Shown here: piece by piece, positions 8,095 through 17,125 of the stretch | Layout of the letters: each line of letters opens with the position of its first letter | Numbering within the stretch: the first letter of the stretch is position 1 | NCBI GenBank assembly: GCA_044227665.1 | Contig: JBGAWK010000004.1 | Location: 1 to 64,000 of the forward strand | Length of the DNA stretch: 64,000 nucleotides | Reading direction: 5' to 3' | DNA from: JBGAWK01 sp044227665 | GTDB lineage: Bacteria; Bacteroidota; Bacteroidia; Chitinophagales; JADIYW01 | Translations under genes and position numbers: made by a program | The notes under the pieces: generated by a model | The model's database searches: none | Told to the model about the DNA's origin: nothing | What the model saw: only the letters and a program-made list of their open reading frames with translations

Positions 8095-9759
8095 CTATGA
8101 CTGTGATTTTGCCCACGCATCTTTCAATCCTACAGTTTTATTGAATATCAACTTGCCATTTTCCGATGAGGGGTCGAGGATAAAATATCCTTTTCGCAAA
8201 AATTGAAAATGCTGCACAGTAGTAGCGTCTTGCAAAGCTGGTTCTGCCCATGCTTGTGCTATGATATGAAGACTGCTTTCATTGATATAATCTTTAAAGT
8301 CACCTTCTTCAGAAGAGGGGTTTTCCACTTTGAACAGCCTGTCATACTCTCTTATTTGTAGTGGAATTGCCGTGCTTTTATTCACCCAATGTAGTGTGCC
8401 TTGAGCTTTGAGGCCAGAGGTATCATTACCACTCCTACTTTCTGGAATATAGGCGCATTTTACTTCAATCACCTCTCCCAAATCATTTTTCACTGCCTCC
8501 TCACATCTGACGATATATGCGCCTTTGAGACGTACATATTGACCTACTGCCATGCGGAAAAATTTTTTGGGAGGATTTTCCATAAAGTCCTCTCGTTCTA
8601 TATAAAGTGAGTTAGAAAATTGCACATCTCTATGTCCAGTGCTTTCATTTTCGGGATTATTTTCTATCGCAAGTGATATCGTCTCCTCATCCGCCATATT
8701 GGTAATTGTTACGAGAAGTGGGTCAAAGACTACCATACGTCGCAATGCTATGGCATTAAGGTCTTCACGGACACAAAATTCCAATAAGGATATCTCATTG
8801 ATTTTCTCACGTTTATGAATACCGGAACGTTTCACAAATTCACGTATAGCGGAAGCAGTATATCCCCTGCGTCGCATTCCTGATATCGTAGGCATACGGG
8901 GATCATCCCACCCTTGCACATAGCCTTCCTGCACCAATTGGAGAAGCTTGCGCTTACTCATGATGGTATAGTTGACATTGAGTCGGGCAAACTCATATTG
9001 CTTAGAAGGATATATTCCTAATTTTTCTATGAACCAGTCGTACAATTCGCGGTGTGGTATAAACTCCAAAGTACATATAGAATGTGTAATCTCCTCTATG
9101 GAGTCGCTCTGACCGTGTGCAAAATCATACATAGGATATATGCACCAGTCATTGCCGGTACGGTGATGTGCCGAAAACTTAATTCTATACATGATGGGAT
9201 CACGCATGAGCATATTGCTTGCCGCCATATCTATCTTAGCACGCAAAGTTTTACTGCCTTCCGGAAACTCCCCATTTTTCATAGCTATGAAGAGCTGCAA
9301 ATTTTCTTCTATACTGCGGCCTCTGTAGGGACTATTTACGCCTACTGTGGTCGGTGTACCTTTTTGTTCTGCCATCTGCTCGGGCGTAAGGTCGCAAACA
9401 TAAGCATCGCCTTGCTGAATAAGCTGTATGGCATAATTATAAAGCGTACTAAAGTAATCACTGGCATAATATACCTCTTTCCACTTGAACCCTAGCCAGA
9501 CAACGTCATTCATGATACTTTCTACATATTCTGTATCTTCAGTAACGGGATTGGTGTCGTCAAAGCGTAAATTAGTAGCGCCACCAAATTTTTGTGCTAT
9601 ACCGAAATTGAGACATATAGATGCTGCATGACCTAAATGTAGGTAGCCATTGGGCTCGGGAGGAAATCTGGTGAGTACGGCTTTGTATTTGCCTTCATTC
9701 AAATCTTGCGCTACTATCTCTTCCAAGAAATTACTGTATTCCATATTACTATTTTCCAT
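8095..9759 (-). CDS. glnS: Glutaminyl-tRNA synthetase
   Basis: Charges tRNA-Gln with glutamine. Class I synthetase signatures are clear: the HIGH-type sequence PPEPNGYLHLGHA at residues 34-45 and the KMSKS-type loop IMSKRKLL near 265. The two C-terminal beta-barrels that bind the anticodon follow from about residue 340. Length (554) matches bacterial GlnS, and QLVQEGYVQGWDDPRMPT is diagnostic of GlnS rather than GluRS. Its presence implies direct glutaminylation instead of, or besides, the GatCAB amidation route. A second in-frame ATG five codons in (MEYSNFLEE) is an alternative start. Confidence 0.97.
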   Translation of the reverse strand: MENSNMEYSNFLEEIVAQDLNEGKYKAVLTRFPPEPNGYLHLGHAASICLNFGIAQKFGGATNLRFDDTNPVTEDTEYVESIMNDVVWLGFKWKEVYYASDYFSTLYNYAIQLIQQGDAYVCDLTPEQMAEQKGTPTTVGVNSPYRGRSIEENLQLFIAMKNGEFPEGSKTLRAKIDMAASNMLMRDPIMYRIKFSAHHRTGNDWCIYPMYDFAHGQSDSIEEITHSICTLEFIPHRELYDWFIEKLGIYPSKQYEFARLNVNYTIMSKRKLLQLVQEGYVQGWDDPRMPTISGMRRRGYTASAIREFVKRSGIHKREKINEISLLEFCVREDLNAIALRRMVVFDPLLVTITNMADEETISLAIENNPENESTGHRDVQFSNSLYIEREDFMENPPKKFFRMAVGQYVRLKGAYIVRCEEAVKNDLGEVIEVKCAYIPESRSGNDTSGLKAQGTLHWVNKSTAIPLQIREYDRLFKVENPSSEEGDFKDYINESSLHIIAQAWAEPALQDATTVQHFQFLRKGYFILDPSSENGKLIFNKTVGLKDAWAKSQS

Positions 9760-10099
9760 ACTCTATATCTATCTGCGAAAATACCTATACGCAAACTGCA
9801 TAACAAATATGCTATTAGACTAAATAATTAATTTATTTACAAATAGTTATTCAGCATTTCATGCCAATGTATTTTTTATGATTTATAAATATAATCATTG
9901 TACTTTATTTTAAAAATAAGCGTTTCATAATTGTTTATATATATTATTTATAATCAGACAATTATAACTATATACTATACTTTTACTATAATATATAGAA
10001 AATGGTGATTTGAATAAAAAAGTGATATTTTATAAAAAAAAATGAAATATGTTGGGTGCAATAAATATTTTGTTTATTATTGTGCGATTTGATACAAAT
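9760..10099. other. AT-rich divergent intergenic region
   Basis: About 340 bases between divergent glnS and the START-like gene with very high A+T. I find no open reading frame, RNA gene or clear -33/-7 pair. A weak inverted repeat (ATAATTGT at 9927, ACAATTAT at 9958) sits in the middle. The stretch probably holds the two divergent promoters. Confidence 0.5.
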
Positions 10100-10486
10100 A
10101 TGGCAACAAGAAAAGTACCATTTACAATAGAAAGAACATTCCGCTCCTCTCCTACCATACTTTATGAATTTTTGACTTCAACGGCGTGTTTGGTACAGTG
10201 GTTTGCTGACAAAGCAGACTTGAATGGTGAAATATATACCTTCACTTGGAATGGTGATGAACAAGAAGCTGAAGTGCTTAGCTTTGATGAGGACGAGTTT
10301 GTAAAATTCCACTGGCTAGATGATGAAGACGACAAAGCATACTTTGAATATAGAATCAAAAAAAATGATATAACGGGAGAAACCATCCTCTATATTACTG
10401 ACTTTGCCTACAAAGAAGATATTAATGACAGTATAGAACTATGGGAGAGTCAATTGGATGACCTTAAAGTGTGCATAGGCGGATAG
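10100..10486 (+). CDS. START-like/SRPBCC (AHSA1-type) domain protein
   Basis: A small acidic protein of 128 residues. The sequence FTIERTFRSSPTILYEFLT followed by LVQWFADKADL is the start of a Bet v1/SRPBCC helix-grip fold, as in AHSA1-like proteins, and the closing helix SIELWESQLDDLKVCIGG fits too. A very close version of this single-domain protein is common in Bacteroidota, usually beside the LptF/G-type permease, as here with a 12-bp gap. The ligand is unknown. The reading frame extends upstream to an ATG at 10049, but MATRKVPFTIERTF at 10100 is the conserved start. Confidence 0.82.
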   Translation: MATRKVPFTIERTFRSSPTILYEFLTSTACLVQWFADKADLNGEIYTFTWNGDEQEAEVLSFDEDEFVKFHWLDDEDDKAYFEYRIKKNDITGETILYITDFAYKEDINDSIELWESQLDDLKVCIGG

Positions 10487-10498
10487 TAAAACGCTCCT

Positions 10499-11932
10499 AT
10501 GTTCAACAAATTTGATACATTAGTCCTTAAAAAAATATTAGTGCCTATGATAGGTACTTTTTTTATTGCAGAGTTTATATTTACTATGCAATTTCTTTGG
10601 AAATATATAGATGACTTAGTAGGCAAAGGTTTGGAGTTTGCGTTAGTTGCAAAGTTAATAGGCATGTTTGCCGTTACAATGCTGCCCTTGGCACTTCCTT
10701 TGTCTCTATTACTAGCTTCATGCATGGCCATAGGCAATCTAGGCGAGAACAATGAACTGATAGCCCTAAAGAGTGGAGGAATATCTCTACTAAAAACTTT
10801 GCGATTACCGTGGCTTTTTGTAGGTGTAATATGTATTGGTAGCTTTTTTATCAATAATAATATCATTCCATATATCAATCTAAAATATTATTCCCTGCTC
10901 TTTGATATTCGCAAGCACAAACCGGCATTGGATATTAGAGAAAATATTTTTTACAGAGGCATAAGCGGTTATACGCTAAAAGTGGGGAGCAAGTCTGCCG
11001 ACAATACCACCATATACGATATCATCTTATATGACCACAGCTCTGGCAGAGGCAATGACAACGTATTACTTGCCGACAAAGGAGAACTATACCTAAGCCA
11101 AGACGAGAAATATTTAATCCTCAATGTATATAATGGCGTACAGTACCAAGATATGAGCCAGCGTAAAGAATTTGCCTTCTATCCCAAGGAGCAAACTTCT
11201 ACCTACTTTGACAAGCTACACAAGGTTTTTGACCTCACAGAATTCAAGCTTACGCGCACCGATCAGGCATTATTCAAGGGTAATTATCAGATGATGAACA
11301 CGCAGCAGATGCGTCATGAAATAGATTCTATCAGAGGAAGCTTTTCTTTGGAATATAAAGACATATATAACTTTAGTGGCAGCTATCTGGGTATAAAGAA
11401 GAACCCTAATGCCTTTGTGGACAGCACTTTACTTTCAGGAACTTTAGATAAGATAGCCTACCAAAAGATATTGCAAAGTCATGAAATCAGTACTACTTTG
11501 AAACAAAAAGTAAAAGATGATATTATGACTCTGCAGTCCAACATGGATGCTAATCTGGAGCAAAGAAAAAATAAGATTTCTGATATTGCGGAATATAAAA
11601 CAGAATACTATAAAAAATTCAATCTCTCGCTTTCCTGTATGATACTCTTCCTTATAGGCAGCAGCATGGGTGCTATAGTTCGCAAGGGCGGCTTTGGAAT
11701 GCCTATCCTTATTTCTGTGATCTACTACATGCTATTTCATGTCCTAAATATGGGTGGTGACAAACTTTCTACATACGAGATGTTGCCTCCAATATTAGGT
11801 GCATGGCTATCCTCTATAGTACTTATGCCTATATCCATATTTATCTTGTGGAAAGCCAATACAGATACAAAGATTTTTAAGAATGAATTTAGACTAACTT
11901 TGCCTAGATGGTTGTTACAATCTTCCTCATAG
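10499..11932 (+). CDS. LptF/LptG family permease (LPS export)
   Basis: This is an inner membrane component of the LPS transport ABC complex, which moves lipopolysaccharide from the inner membrane to the periplasmic bridge with LptB. Three hydrophobic segments lie near the N-terminus (LVPMIGTFFIAEFIFTM, GMFAVTMLPLALPLSLLLA, LFVGVICIGSFFI). A periplasmic domain of about 200 residues includes the conserved NIFYRGISGYTLKV, and three further membrane segments fall near residues 375-460. The family segment PLALPLSLLLASCMAIGNLGENNEL is clear in parts. The N-terminal half resembles YjgP/YjgQ, but I cannot decide between LptF and LptG. Its 3' end overlaps the glycosyltransferase by 25 bases. Confidence 0.9.
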   Translation: MFNKFDTLVLKKILVPMIGTFFIAEFIFTMQFLWKYIDDLVGKGLEFALVAKLIGMFAVTMLPLALPLSLLLASCMAIGNLGENNELIALKSGGISLLKTLRLPWLFVGVICIGSFFINNNIIPYINLKYYSLLFDIRKHKPALDIRENIFYRGISGYTLKVGSKSADNTTIYDIILYDHSSGRGNDNVLLADKGELYLSQDEKYLILNVYNGVQYQDMSQRKEFAFYPKEQTSTYFDKLHKVFDLTEFKLTRTDQALFKGNYQMMNTQQMRHEIDSIRGSFSLEYKDIYNFSGSYLGIKKNPNAFVDSTLLSGTLDKIAYQKILQSHEISTTLKQKVKDDIMTLQSNMDANLEQRKNKISDIAEYKTEYYKKFNLSLSCMILFLIGSSMGAIVRKGGFGMPILISVIYYMLFHVLNMGGDKLSTYEMLPPILGAWLSSIVLMPISIFILWKANTDTKIFKNEFRLTLPRWLLQSSS

Positions 11933-13059
11933 CATCTCTGCTGTTGCCTGTAATATACAGTTATCTTATATATCCTGTAATTTTATATTTTCTTCCTACA
12001 AAGCCCTATAACTATACTCCATTTTTAATAGAAGAAAATCAAAAGGTAGCCCTTGTAATACCTGTACATAACGAAGAAAGAATATTGTCGGAAAAGTTGG
12101 ATAGTATATTCCAATCTACATTCCCAATCCAAAAATTAGAAATATTCTTATTATTGGATGATTGTACTGACGGCAGCTTGGCAATTGCTCAAAGCTACCA
12201 AAAAAAAGGTATAACCATACATATTTTATCTTTTGACAGCCGAATGGGAAAACCGAAGTTGCTCAATTCAATTATGCAAAAACTAGATAAGACTATCTAT
12301 CCTATAACCCTGCTTAGTGATGCTAACGTCGTCTTTTTGCCCAATACTATTGAAAATTTATTACGCCCTTTTTCTCAAAATATTATAGGATTAGTGGATA
12401 GCCGATTAGCTACCTGTGCAGATTTCAATATTCATGAAACCACATACTTGAAATATGAGTTGTATGTCAAAATGCTTGAATCGCAAAAATTAGGCGCTAT
12501 GCAGGGTCCTTTCGGTGGCTGCTATGCAATAAGAACAAATTTATATATCCCTATTCCTGAAAACTTTCTAGTAGATGACTTTTTTATAGGATCAAATGTG
12601 CTATTACAGGACTATCGCTCTGTACTTGCTGCCGATGCTTGCGTAGTAGAACATTATAAATCAGACTGGAGTAGTGAATTTCGGCGCAAGCGTAGAATCT
12701 CCGGTGGCAACTTCCAAAATCTCTTTTATCTTTTGCCTCTATTTATACAAAAAAGGAACTACTCTATATTCTTATGTTTTGTATCCCACAAGATGCTGCG
12801 ATGGCTATCTCCTTATTTGTTGATATGCACAGGACTTTCTACCCTATTTGCACTTTATCGTACCAACACCTTACTATATGCGGCAATCATAACCGGATTA
12901 CTATATATTCTTGATGTGTGTTTTTCACTGCTCTTCCGAACGCGTTCCACCGCTATGCGCATCCTATACTTTGTATGGATGAATATAGCCACAGCATTGG
13001 GAGGCTGGGACTATATCAGAGGTATCCGCAGTAATATCTGGCAGCGCACAGAGCGATAA
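11908..13059 (+). CDS. Membrane-associated family 2 glycosyltransferase
   Basis: The 383-residue product has an N-terminal membrane anchor (residues 1-25), then a GT-A fold: VALVIPVHNEERILSEKLDS, LLLDDCTDGS with the nucleotide-sugar Asp pair near residue 85, a SDAN acidic motif near 140, and MQGPFGGCYAIRTN with VDDFFIG, which fits the acceptor-side ED/DD motif. RKRRISGGNFQN near residue 265 corresponds to the basic motif of processive GT2 enzymes, and two membrane segments end the protein. The start overlaps the permease gene by 25 bases, implying coupled expression and perhaps a role in envelope glycan synthesis. The sugar substrate cannot be read from the sequence. Confidence 0.85.
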   Translation: MVVTIFLIASLLLPVIYSYLIYPVILYFLPTKPYNYTPFLIEENQKVALVIPVHNEERILSEKLDSIFQSTFPIQKLEIFLLLDDCTDGSLAIAQSYQKKGITIHILSFDSRMGKPKLLNSIMQKLDKTIYPITLLSDANVVFLPNTIENLLRPFSQNIIGLVDSRLATCADFNIHETTYLKYELYVKMLESQKLGAMQGPFGGCYAIRTNLYIPIPENFLVDDFFIGSNVLLQDYRSVLAADACVVEHYKSDWSSEFRRKRRISGGNFQNLFYLLPLFIQKRNYSIFLCFVSHKMLRWLSPYLLICTGLSTLFALYRTNTLLYAAIITGLLYILDVCFSLLFRTRSTAMRILYFVWMNIATALGGWDYIRGIRSNIWQRTER

Positions 13060-13061
13060 AA

Positions 13062-14138
13062 TTAGCTATTCATCACCTTCGTCTGATGGCGAATACTTTC
13101 TTGATGTATGGCTTCAAAGAGTTCTTTGATAAACTCTTCTGTCAATTCTTTTTGCTGACCTTTTACGATTCTGTCATGTACAATCTCGTCCCATCTTCCG
13201 GTTTGCAATATTGTCATGGCATGATCTCTCTTAAACCCTCCTATCTGCCGTGCTATATCCATTCTTTCGGAAAGTATTTCCATAATATAATTATCTATCC
13301 TGTCGATATTTGCTCTAAGATTATCCAGTTTATTATCATGAATTTCTTCATGGCTCTCTCGGATGACGAGACCTTTCACTATCTCTCCGAGTCTTTGGGG
13401 TGTTACTTGTTGTGAAGCGTCACTCCATGCCTTATCTGGATTACAGTGACTTTCAAGCATAAGACCGTCATAGTCCAAGTCCATAGCCTTTTGGGCTACA
13501 GAGGCCAGAAGTTCTCTGCCGCCACATATATGACTGGGATCGCAGAATAATGGCATATCGGGATATAGTCTTTTGAGTTCTATAGGCAGCTCCCACATGG
13601 GCTTATTGCGGTATTTGGATTTCTCATAACTGGAAAATCCTCTATGTAATGCTCCTATTTTTGTGATTCCTGCTCTGTTGATACGTTCCATAGCCCCCAT
13701 CCACAATTGCAAGTCGGGGTTTACGGGGTTCTTCACCAACACCGGTATGGCTACACCTTCCAGTGCATCTGCTATCTCTTGCACGCTGAAAGGATTGGCA
13801 GTAGTACGTGCACCTATCCACAAGATATCTACTCCCGCTTTCAAGCAATCGAAGACATGCTCACGAGTGGCGACCTCTACTGCTACTGGTTTGCCTATAG
13901 CCTTACCTGCCTCCCGTAACCATCGGAGACCTTCCTTTCCAATGCCTTCGAACATACCCGGACGTGTTCGGGGCTTCCATATCCCTGCCCTAAGGATGTC
14001 TATACCCTGATCTTTCAATCCCAAGGCTGTTTCCATGACTTGATCTTCTGTCTCGGCACTGCAAGGGCCGGAGATAATTACTGGACGCTTGATGTTTAAG
14101 CCCCAATCTTCTAATTTTGTAATTTGTAACTGGCTCAT
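13062..14138 (-). CDS. Bifunctional DAHP synthase / chorismate mutase (AroQ type)
   Basis: Catalyses the first step of the shikimate pathway (phosphoenolpyruvate + erythrose-4-phosphate to DAHP) and the conversion of chorismate to prephenate. Residues 1-255 are a class I DAHP synthase of the short KDO8P-synthase-like type: RPVIISGPCSAETEDQ, GIWKPRTRPGMFEG, VLVKNPVNPD, and PLFCDPSHICGGRE with a metal-binding His. Residues about 268-358 form an AroQ chorismate mutase (LRANIDRIDNYIMEILSERM, then IGGFKRDH). Fusion order and length are normal for Bacteroidota. Last gene of the aromatic operon downstream of tyrA, so it should be covered by the attenuator at 17015-17120. Confidence 0.95.
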   Translation of the reverse strand: MSQLQITKLEDWGLNIKRPVIISGPCSAETEDQVMETALGLKDQGIDILRAGIWKPRTRPGMFEGIGKEGLRWLREAGKAIGKPVAVEVATREHVFDCLKAGVDILWIGARTTANPFSVQEIADALEGVAIPVLVKNPVNPDLQLWMGAMERINRAGITKIGALHRGFSSYEKSKYRNKPMWELPIELKRLYPDMPLFCDPSHICGGRELLASVAQKAMDLDYDGLMLESHCNPDKAWSDASQQVTPQRLGEIVKGLVIRESHEEIHDNKLDNLRANIDRIDNYIMEILSERMDIARQIGGFKRDHAMTILQTGRWDEIVHDRIVKGQQKELTEEFIKELFEAIHQESIRHQTKVMNS

Positions 14139-14152
14139 TTTATTTATATTTA

Positions 14153-14995
14153 TTATTTTAAAATCTTTTTAATTTCATTGGCTTCCAACATAAACCGCCT
14201 AATCTCTTCAAAGTTTTTAGTTTTAATATTATCTCTAAAGAACTGCATTTTTTCTATATAGGTATCTAATACTTCTACCAAGTTATCTGCATTCTGCTGG
14301 AATATTTGTGTCCACATCTCAGGGGAGCTCTTGGCAAGTCGCACGGTAGAGGCAAAACCACCGCCGGCCATCGCCAACATGGCATTGTCACTCTTTTCCT
14401 TTTCCAATACAGTAGCCCCTAATACAAATGAGGTGATATGAGAGATATGGGACACATAAGCTGCATGGAGATCGTGGGATGAGGCATCCATATACAGTAG
14501 ATTCATCTTGAGATATTTGTACATGGTCTCTGCCAGTTTTAATGCATCTTCGTCACTATTTTCTTTGTCGCAAATAATAGCTACTTTATTATCAAATAAG
14601 TCTTCCAATGCTGCCGCTGGTCCTGAATACTCTGTTCCTGCCATGGGATGTGATGCCACAAACCTGCCCCTATTAGGATGATCTTTTACGGCTTCTATCA
14701 TTTTGTATTTTGTAGATCCCATATCCACGACTACGGACTTCTCAGGAATCCTGTCGAGAATATATATCAACTCATCTATCAAGATATTTACAGGAACACA
14801 CAGAAGAATCAACTTAGCTCTCTGTATAGCCTCATCTTTAGACACTACCTCGTCCACCAATCCCAAATCCAAAGCAATCTGAGAGTTATGCGGAGACCTG
14901 CCTACGCCTATAATCTCGGTGGCGAACTCACGCTTGCGCAAATCTAGCGCAGCAGAGCCACCTATCAATCCCATTCCTATTATCGCAATCTTCAT
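14153..14995 (-). CDS. tyrA: Prephenate dehydrogenase
   Basis: Oxidatively decarboxylates prephenate to 4-hydroxyphenylpyruvate for tyrosine synthesis using NAD(P)+. The N-terminal Rossmann motif is IIGMGLIGGSAALDL (residues 4-18). SHPMAGTEYSGP near residue 115 holds the active-site His region, and YVSHISHITSFVLG near 190 is the helical domain signature of the family. The 280-residue length is that of a monofunctional enzyme without an ACT domain, so feedback control would have to act elsewhere. It sits three bases downstream of the aminotransferase and upstream of the DAHP synthase gene in the same operon. Confidence 0.95.
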   Translation of the reverse strand: MKIAIIGMGLIGGSAALDLRKREFATEIIGVGRSPHNSQIALDLGLVDEVVSKDEAIQRAKLILLCVPVNILIDELIYILDRIPEKSVVVDMGSTKYKMIEAVKDHPNRGRFVASHPMAGTEYSGPAAALEDLFDNKVAIICDKENSDEDALKLAETMYKYLKMNLLYMDASSHDLHAAYVSHISHITSFVLGATVLEKEKSDNAMLAMAGGGFASTVRLAKSSPEMWTQIFQQNADNLVEVLDTYIEKMQFFRDNIKTKNFEEIRRFMLEANEIKKILK

Positions 14996-14998
14996 GAC

Positions 14999-16168
14999 TT
15001 ACAGCATTAATTTTTGTATCCTCAAATATGCTAGTTCCAAGACATCTAAAGGGCTACACAATGATATTCTCAAATATCTTTCTCCTTTTTTTCCAAAAAT
15101 AAAGCCTGGAGTAATGAACACATCGGTTTCTTCCAATATTTTATCGGAAAGCAGCTCTGCACTCTGTAGGGAATCAGGGATTTTTGCCCACAAAAACATA
15201 CCCATCTGTAGGGAATCATATTTGCAGCCTAGGCTGTCCATAATTTTTTCTGCTACTATCCTTCTGCTGCGATATGCGGCATTGCGCTCTTCATGCCATT
15301 GTTCACCATTGGAAAGTGCTGCTATGGCTGCATCCTGAATCGGCAAGTACATTCCGGAATCCACATTGCTTTTTACTTTCAATATAGTATCTACATATAC
15401 TGATGCACCCAATACAGCACCTACTCTTGCTCCTGCCATATTGTGAGACTTGCTCAAAGAATTTAATTCCAAAGCTACCCCTCGTGCTTCTGGCACTTGA
15501 AATATAGAAAGTGGACTTTCATCATTGAGAATCAAGCTATACGGATTATCGTTTACGACCAAGAAGGAATATTGTTTTGCTTTTTTTACAATTTCTTCTA
15601 GAATACTTTTGCTTCCCTTGGCACCTGTGGGCATGTGTGGATAGCACACCCACATAATTTTAGCTTCATGTAGCAATTCCGGATCAATATTATTCCAGTC
15701 AGGAACCCATCCATTATTTTCGTCCAGAGGGTAATATATAGGCTCTGCTCCTGCTAAATAGGTTGCCGATGAATAGGTAGGATACCCGGGATCGGGAACT
15801 AGCACCTTGTCGCCAGGGTTCAGAAATGCATGAGAAATATGAGAGATGCCTTCTTTAGATCCTAAAAGTGGTAATATCTCAGTGTCGGGATTGAGAAACA
15901 CCTTGTAGGTGCGTTCATACCAAGATGACAAAGCCTTGCGCAGTTCTGGCGTACCAATATAACTCTGATAGCCGTGATTGGAAGGCATACTTGCCGAAAA
16001 TCGCAAAGCATCTATGGTCTTTGGGGATGGAGGCATATCTGGATTTCCTATGCCCAAGTTTATCACAGGTCTTCCTTGTATGACATACTCGCGTATCTGC
16101 TTGAGTTTGCGCGAGAAATAATATTCATTGATATTTTGTAATTTATCTGCTGCAGGTATTATCATCAT
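14999..16168 (-). CDS. PLP-dependent class I/II aminotransferase of the aromatic operon
   Basis: The 389-residue fold-type I aminotransferase has VINLGIGNPDMPPSP at the N-terminus, VPDPGYPTYSSA in the middle, DNPYSLI for the cofactor-binding Asp, and SLSKSHNMAGARVG with the PLP Schiff-base Lys near residue 240. It resembles LL-diaminopimelate/aspartate-type aminotransferases. Its position between pheA and tyrA suggests it transaminates phenylpyruvate and 4-hydroxyphenylpyruvate (or prephenate) to give Phe and Tyr; that role is inferred from context. The start ATG overlaps the pheA stop codon (ATGA), and the gap to tyrA is three bases. Confidence 0.92.
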   Translation of the reverse strand: MMIIPAADKLQNINEYYFSRKLKQIREYVIQGRPVINLGIGNPDMPPSPKTIDALRFSASMPSNHGYQSYIGTPELRKALSSWYERTYKVFLNPDTEILPLLGSKEGISHISHAFLNPGDKVLVPDPGYPTYSSATYLAGAEPIYYPLDENNGWVPDWNNIDPELLHEAKIMWVCYPHMPTGAKGSKSILEEIVKKAKQYSFLVVNDNPYSLILNDESPLSIFQVPEARGVALELNSLSKSHNMAGARVGAVLGASVYVDTILKVKSNVDSGMYLPIQDAAIAALSNGEQWHEERNAAYRSRRIVAEKIMDSLGCKYDSLQMGMFLWAKIPDSLQSAELLSDKILEETDVFITPGFIFGKKGERYLRISLCSPLDVLELAYLRIQKLML

Positions 16169-17007
16169 AAGTCTGTTTTATCGCCACAGGCATATTCCCC
16201 TAATATTATCATTTCATCCATCAGTAATGTGGCCTCTTCCATTGCTTTTTTGTAGGTATTGTAATCCAAAAATTCTAAGTCTGCATGGATATAATAAGAC
16301 CATTCCTCACCCAATACTGGCAATGATTGTATCTTGCTAAGGTTGATATTGTGGTTGCCAAAGATATTTAATGCTTGTGCTAAAGCTCCCGGCAGGTTTT
16401 TGACTCTGAATGAAATGGAGGATTTATTTACCACCTTGGGCGTAAGGCTGTCATCGTCATAGCGTTTGAGGGCAAGGAATCTTGTAAAATTCCTTTTATT
16501 AGTCTCTATGGATTTGGCTATCACCTCCAGTTCGAAAAGCTGTGCAGCATATATGCTGGTGAGTGCTCCTCTTCCCATAATCTTTTGTTCTGCTATCTCG
16601 TCCGCACTTAGAGCTGTATCCTTGGTCTCTACAATACGGATATGGGGGTGCTTGCGAAAGAATTCTGTGCATTGTAATATTGCCATGGGATGTGAATGTA
16701 CTTCTGCTATATCCGACAATTTCTGTCCTGGCATAGACACAAGGTTCATTTGTATGCGCAAGAATGCCTCTCCAAAGATTTTGAGATTTGCTTCTCTTAT
16801 CAGGGCATAATTGGGCAAGATTGTGCCGGCAACTGAATTCTCTATAGCCATTATGCCGTAGTCGGCTTTAGATGTCTTTAGTTTATCTACCAATTTTTGG
16901 AAGCTGTCACACTCAGAGAATACTATTCCTTCCTTTCCGAAAAATTTCTTCGCTGCCATCTCATGAAAAGAGGCTCGGAATCCTTGTATGGCTATTTTTT
17001 TCTTCAT
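16165..17007 (-). CDS. pheA: Prephenate dehydratase (with ACT domain)
   Basis: Converts prephenate to phenylpyruvate. The catalytic domain covers residues about 1-180: KKIAIQGFRASFHEMAA, YGIMAIENSVAGTI, EVHSHPMAILQC, and the TRF-type loop NFTRFLAL. A C-terminal ACT domain follows (SSISFRVKNLPGALAQAL, then LSKIQSLPVLGEEWSYYI) and would bind phenylalanine for feedback inhibition. The ATG at 17005-17007 (MKKKIAIQG) is chosen over the upstream TTG at 17016, which lies in the terminator tail. It is the first structural gene after a Phe/Tyr leader peptide and terminator, so its expression is probably attenuated when charged tRNA-Phe and tRNA-Tyr are plentiful. Confidence 0.96.
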   Translation of the reverse strand: MKKKIAIQGFRASFHEMAAKKFFGKEGIVFSECDSFQKLVDKLKTSKADYGIMAIENSVAGTILPNYALIREANLKIFGEAFLRIQMNLVSMPGQKLSDIAEVHSHPMAILQCTEFFRKHPHIRIVETKDTALSADEIAEQKIMGRGALTSIYAAQLFELEVIAKSIETNKRNFTRFLALKRYDDDSLTPKVVNKSSISFRVKNLPGALAQALNIFGNHNINLSKIQSLPVLGEEWSYYIHADLEFLDYNTYKKAMEEATLLMDEMIILGEYACGDKTDL

Positions 17008-17014
17008 TATGTTC

Positions 17015-17043
17015 AAAAAAAAAGTCCCGATTTTTCGGGACTT
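17015..17043 (-). terminator. Attenuator terminator of the pheA operon
   Basis: On the minus strand AAGTCCCGA, a four-base loop and TCGGGACTT form a nine-base-pair perfect hairpin, followed at once by nine T residues and then, eight bases later, the pheA ATG. A strong terminator this close to the first gene's start is not an end-of-transcript signal for anything upstream, because only the 13-codon leader peptide precedes it. It is best read as the terminator arm of an attenuator. Confidence 0.9.
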
Positions 17044-17074
17044 AGTATATGTTTTTTATAACTGTACCTGTCCC
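17024..17074 (-). promoter_or_regulatory. Candidate antiterminator pairing of the pheA leader
   Basis: GGGAC, four bases after the leader stop codon (plus coordinates 17070-17074), is complementary to GTCCC in the 5' arm of the terminator (17024-17028). Pairing these would break the terminator. The same GGGAC sequence recurs in the terminator's own 3' arm, so the two compete for one partner. A ribosome that reaches the stop at 17079-17081 would cover the upstream GGGAC; one stalled on Phe or Tyr codons would leave it free. Five base pairs is short, so the fold needs checking. Confidence 0.6.
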
Positions 17075-17078
17075 TTAA

Positions 17079-17120
17079 TTAAGAGAAAAAGTAAAAGCTA
17101 TAAAAAAATTGTCTGTACAT
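17079..17120 (-). CDS. Phe/Tyr-rich leader peptide controlling the aromatic operon
   Basis: A 13-codon open frame on the minus strand, ATG at 17118-17120 to TAA at 17079-17081, encodes MYRQFFYSFYFFS: five Phe and three Tyr in 13 residues. It lies between a -7 box and the terminator in front of pheA, whose operon makes exactly Phe and Tyr. This is the classical architecture of a ribosome-mediated attenuator, where scarcity of charged tRNA-Phe or tRNA-Tyr stalls the ribosome and prevents termination. The ATG is only five bases from the TAAATTTG box, so the message probably starts at or within a base or two of the ATG. It is too short for standard gene callers. Confidence 0.85.
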   Translation of the reverse strand: MYRQFFYSFYFFS

Positions 17121-17125
17121 GGCGG

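Noticed and set aside
9927..9965. Inverted repeat as an operator
   Set aside because: Eight-base arms of pure A/T plus one G/C in a very AT-rich gap are expected by chance.
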